The position numbers and the translations under genes are program-made. This document shows positions 31,127 to 33,452 of a stretch of 33,452 nucleotides of DNA, in pieces (position 1 is the stretch's first letter; each line of letters starts with the position of its first letter). The stretch is taken from the NCBI GenBank assembly GCA_018266215.1, contig JAFEAV010000073.1, positions 1 to 33,452 of the forward strand. The letters are read 5' to 3'. Below the pieces are notes generated by a model, which searched no databases, was not told the origin of the DNA, and saw only the letters and a program-made list of their open reading frames with translations. This stretch comes from Cyanobacteria bacterium SZAS LIN-3. Its GTDB lineage: Bacteria > Cyanobacteriota > Vampirovibrionia > Obscuribacterales > Obscuribacteraceae.

Positions 31127-32440
31127 ATGCTCAATTTTCTCGTTCAATCCGCGCAGGCGAAACGACCGCAATTGGCGGACGCCGATGAGGGCGCAACCCA
31201 CAAACTCGCGGTCCTCGACACAGAGACGACGGGCGTACACAGAAATCGAGACAGAATAATCGAAATTGCCATCATTCAGTGCGACGATAAAGGCAACGTT
31301 GAAGACCAATACGTAACTCTGATCAACCCTAACCGTGATTTAGGAGCAACAGCAATACATCAAATTTCCGCCGGAGATGTTCGAAATGCTCCGGAATTTT
31401 CCGAGATTGCAGGAGACATTCTAGATCGACTCAGCGACAGGGTTGTTGTCGGACATAACGTGCAGTTTGATTTAGGCATGCTAGCCCAAGAACTCTTACG
31501 TTTAGACGTAGCACTTCCTCAGCCCACGAGTCTTTGCACCTTGAGACTGGCTTACACATATGGACCAAAGAGCCGCAAACTGAAGGAGTGCTGCGCCCAC
31601 TTCGGGATTGATAACCCGAAGGAACACAGCGCCATCTATGACGCCGAAGTCACACGACTGCTGCTACAGAAGTATAGAGAGCTGGCAAAGGAAGAAGGTA
31701 TAACCAATCTGAAGGGCTTGAAGGGATTTCACGATGGCGCGTACGAGGCTACTTGGCCGTCATTGCCAATTTCAGGCAAAACAGCGACTAGAAGGGAGCG
31801 AAGTGAAGCAGAAGTGCATCCATTTTTGGCGACGCTATTGCCGCGACTACCAGAGACCGACAGAGCAGAGATAGCCGCCTATTGCAGCTTACTGGATAGA
31901 GCGCTAGAAGACAGACGTCTCGACGAAAGCGAGATCGAAGAACTGACGAAAGTTGCTTTAGAAGGAGGTTTTTCGCGCCACGAAGTATTAGCAGCCCACC
32001 GCGAATACTTGCACGGCATCATCGAGACGGCTCTTGCCGATGGCGAAATTTCCAACACAGAACAGGTAGACATTGAAACAGTAGCGAGCCTCCTAGGATT
32101 TGACAAAGACTTCGTAAATGAGGCAATCAAACGAGTGAGAAGCCAGGAAGTCACAGCCCCTAGCAAAACCCCAGTCAATCAACTAACAAACAGAACGGTC
32201 TGCTTCACCGGTTCTATGACTTGTACAATAAATGGAGTCCCGATTAGTAGACAACTGGCGCAAGAACTTGCGAGGCAGAACGGCCTGGTGCCGGTCGACG
32301 GCGTGACGAAGAAAACCGACATTTTAGTAATTGCAGATCCCGATTCGATGTCAGGGAAAGCAAAGAAAGCACGTGACTATGGAACAAGAATCATTGCAGA
32401 CCGAGTATTTTGGAACATGCTCGGAATACCGACGGAGTAA
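31127..32440 (+). CDS. DnaQ-like DEDDh exonuclease fused to TerB-like and BRCT-type regions
   Basis: The product is 437 aa from ATG 31127, with AGAGGGA just ahead, preferred over ATG 31097. The exonuclease domain is residues about 27-185, with ExoI DTET (D31, E33), ExoII VVVGHNVQFD (D115) and ExoIII HSAIYD (H167, D172). This is the complete DEDDh set, so an active 3'-5' exonuclease is expected. A helical region at about 240-345 (LLDRALEDRRLDESEIEEL, then IETALADGEISNTEQVDIE) resembles TerB/calcium-binding-like helices. A BRCT-like region at about 350-437 (LTNRTVCFTGSMTC ... VTKKTDILVIADPDSMSGKA) matches the ligase/PolC-style pattern. A DNA-repair or polymerase-proofreading helper is likely. 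The next gene starts 7 bases downstream on the same strand. Confidence 0.95.
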   Translation: MLNFLVQSAQAKRPQLADADEGATHKLAVLDTETTGVHRNRDRIIEIAIIQCDDKGNVEDQYVTLINPNRDLGATAIHQISAGDVRNAPEFSEIAGDILDRLSDRVVVGHNVQFDLGMLAQELLRLDVALPQPTSLCTLRLAYTYGPKSRKLKECCAHFGIDNPKEHSAIYDAEVTRLLLQKYRELAKEEGITNLKGLKGFHDGAYEATWPSLPISGKTATRRERSEAEVHPFLATLLPRLPETDRAEIAAYCSLLDRALEDRRLDESEIEELTKVALEGGFSRHEVLAAHREYLHGIIETALADGEISNTEQVDIETVASLLGFDKDFVNEAIKRVRSQEVTAPSKTPVNQLTNRTVCFTGSMTCTINGVPISRQLAQELARQNGLVPVDGVTKKTDILVIADPDSMSGKAKKARDYGTRIIADRVFWNMLGIPTE

Positions 32441-32447
32441 TACCATC

Positions 32448-32816
32448 ATGAAAATATTTCGCTCTATCAATGAACCGATTGTCAAACAAAGCGCGCCCTT
32501 TGCGGAGAAATTTACCGACTTCGATAATGGCCTAATCAACGCGTGGGAAGTCGGTCGCAGGGAGAAGGACACAGATCCGGCCTTAGCAAATCAAGCTCTC
32601 AATGGCGAACTGGTCGTACTCCCATGGAAAGGCGGCGTGACAAGGGAACTCAAAGTGAAGAAGAAATTCGGAACTCTACACTACATCGCCATGTGGCAAG
32701 GCCTGCGAGGGGAAGACCTAGATATCGATACCGAAAGCGAAATAGTTATGACTTGCACAGCAACGAATATGATAGTTACTTTCACCGCAGATTCAGCAAA
32801 GTACGGCGAGCCTTAG
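32448..32816 (+). CDS. Small protein of unknown function downstream of the exonuclease
   Basis: The product is 122 aa from ATG 32448. GGAG (32433-32436) lies in the end of the previous gene, about 11 bases ahead. The chain is soluble, starts MKIFRSINEPIVKQSAPFAE and is beta-rich in its second half (GTLHYIAMWQGLRGEDLDID, then ATNMIVTFTADS). No enzyme motif or membrane segment is seen. It starts 7 bases after the exonuclease stop and is probably cotranscribed, so a link to DNA maintenance is possible but unproven. Confidence 0.8.
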   Translation: MKIFRSINEPIVKQSAPFAEKFTDFDNGLINAWEVGRREKDTDPALANQALNGELVVLPWKGGVTRELKVKKKFGTLHYIAMWQGLRGEDLDIDTESEIVMTCTATNMIVTFTADSAKYGEP

Positions 32817-33070
32817 AGCACAGGCGAATGAGTCCGAAATGCGACCATAGAGACTGAACACATGAAGTGGTCAAATACTCTGGCCGATAATCTCAGATTT
32901 AGAGTACGCCTGCCGAGAGGCGCGAAGATTCGCAAAGTTGCTAACTTACAAATCGGTCTGAAGTTGATGCAAATTCTCAAGCAGTCCGGCCTGGCGTGCG
33001 TTTTAATTCGACTGGAACACCTGGCCGAAGGCTGTAAGGACCACAGGTGAGAATCTGCCGATCTGAATTA

Positions 33071-33101
33071 GCTATAAACTCCATTAAGATTCACTTATAG
33101 C
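33071..33101. repeat. Inverted repeat GCTATAA...TTATAGC
   Basis: GCTATAA (33071-33077) and TTATAGC (33095-33101) form perfect 7-bp arms with 17 bases between them. The surrounding 400 bases (33051-33452) hold no convincing intact gene. It may be an operator or a chance AT-rich dyad. Confidence 0.35.
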
Positions 33102-33187
33102 CATGCATAAACCACGAATTTCCTTCACAAGTTTTTCTAGCGAACGACATGCAAACCACTCGGCGTCTCGAAAAGCAAAGTTCGCAG

Positions 33188-33214
33188 CTAATCGCGGTAA
33201 ATCCGTTGTTTCAT
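33188..33214 (-). pseudogene. Start of a broken minus-strand ORF with strong RBS beside the repeat array
   Basis: AGGAGG (revcomp of 33223-33228) lies 8 bases ahead of ATG 33214 on the minus strand, but the frame reads only MKQRIYRD before a stop at 33188-33190. A strong RBS with an immediate stop suggests the remains of a gene, plausibly a transposase, whose body has been lost. No downstream minus-strand frame of useful length is seen. The call is tentative. Confidence 0.4.
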
Positions 33215-33314
33215 AGTAACGACCTCCTAGACACTCAGAAATTATTTTCTTACAGCCCGAGCGAGGACGCTCAAAAAATGCCGCATCAAGTCTTGGGTGT
33301 GCCGCCAGTGCGTT

Positions 33315-33381
33315 TTCCGGACCAAACCGGCACCCAATTCCGATTCAAACCGGCACCCTTTTCCGGTCCAAATCGGCACCC
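33315..33381. repeat. Three tandem 21-bp units of 23-bp period, like the multi-repeat terminus of an IS21-type element
   Basis: Units start at 33315, 33338 and 33361, exactly 23 bases apart. Each follows TTCCGG-type start, then CAAA, then CGGCACCC: unit 1 TTCCGGACCAAACCGG plus CACCC, unit 2 TTCCGATTCAAACCGG plus CACCC, unit 3 TTCCGGTCCAAATCGG plus CACCC. Multiple tandem transposase-binding repeats of this kind are typical of IS21-family ends; this is a recollection, not a search. No istA/istB-like gene is present in the window, so it is an element remnant or the border of one extending beyond 33452. Confidence 0.6.
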
Positions 33382-33452
33382 CTGCCAAGGGTATTCAAGG
33401 CATGTCTAAATAATATTCAGCAGTAGGAATTGACGCCGACCGACCAGCATCG

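Noticed and set aside
32862..33050. A 62-codon plus-strand frame after the 32448 gene
   Set aside because: Only a weak start context and a non-descript basic translation; could be a degraded gene but I cannot support it.
33149..33409. An 86-codon plus-strand frame through the 23-bp repeats
   Set aside because: The translation follows the repeat units and is probably not a protein gene.
1..33452. tRNA, rRNA, CRISPR array or prophage genes
   Set aside because: Looked for on both strands; nothing with the needed repeats, cloverleaf ends or phage structural proteins was seen.

Overview
The window is about 33 kb of bacterial chromosome of moderate GC content. It carries roughly 25 protein genes and no rRNA, tRNA or CRISPR array that I could see. 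The gene set suggests a diderm bacterium of the non-photosynthetic cyanobacterial sister lineage (Vampirovibrionia/'Melainabacteria', Obscuribacter-like). The reasons are a membrane-anchored eukaryotic-type Ser/Thr kinase, many secreted TPR/Sel1/WG-repeat proteins, frequent GTG and TTG starts, and a giant beta-strand-repeat surface protein. This placement is an inference from gene style, not a database result. Most products carry a signal peptide, a lipobox or a membrane segment, so the region is mainly about the cell envelope.

Layout. 1-631 (-) is a truncated secreted repeat protein, divergent from a small secreted protein at 783-1367 (+). A 7.5-kb gene at 1531-8997 (+) encodes a beta-strand-repeat protein with a glycine-rich insert. 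9149-9742 (-) is an ArsR-type regulator fused to DUF2087, with a clear sigma70-type promoter inside an inverted repeat. 9938-12636 (+) holds a Ser/Thr kinase and a secreted Sel1-repeat protein. It converges on a coupled minus-strand pair: a WG-repeat protein (14006-15397) and a matrixin-like metalloprotease with two TonB-C-like regions (12633-14009). 15494-15987 (+) is a coupled pair of small genes, a Cys-rich secreted peptide and a small membrane protein. A paralogue of the membrane protein lies at 25203-25544.

The middle holds a C39/papain-like protease candidate (16055-17455, -), a small unknown gene, a methyltransferase (17999-18757, -), a small membrane protein, a cytochrome P460-like protein (19066-19689, -) and an unknown gene (19714-20418, -). 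Next is a tight plus-strand operon at 20473-23241: ABC ATPase, permease and membrane-anchored thioredoxin. A DUF1254/DUF1214 protein follows on the minus strand (23266-24762).

The right third has small membrane proteins, secreted proteins of unknown function and a lipoprotein (27109-27936). A 65-bp near-copy of part of that lipoprotein gene survives downstream at 28575-28639. Further right are a secreted TPR protein, a 31-codon ORF whose strong Shine-Dalgarno sequence can fold into a hairpin (29865-29960, -), and a DnaQ-type exonuclease with helical (TerB-like) and BRCT regions (31127-32440). The last 400 bases hold three 23-bp-period repeats that look like a multi-repeat IS terminus (IS21-like), with a broken start of a minus-strand ORF.

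I did not find one obviously new defence or mobile system. The best leads are the metalloprotease/TonB-C fusion with its WG-repeat partner, the paralogous small membrane protein modules, the exporter-thioredoxin operon, the decayed lipoprotein duplication, and the sequestered-RBS mini-ORF.
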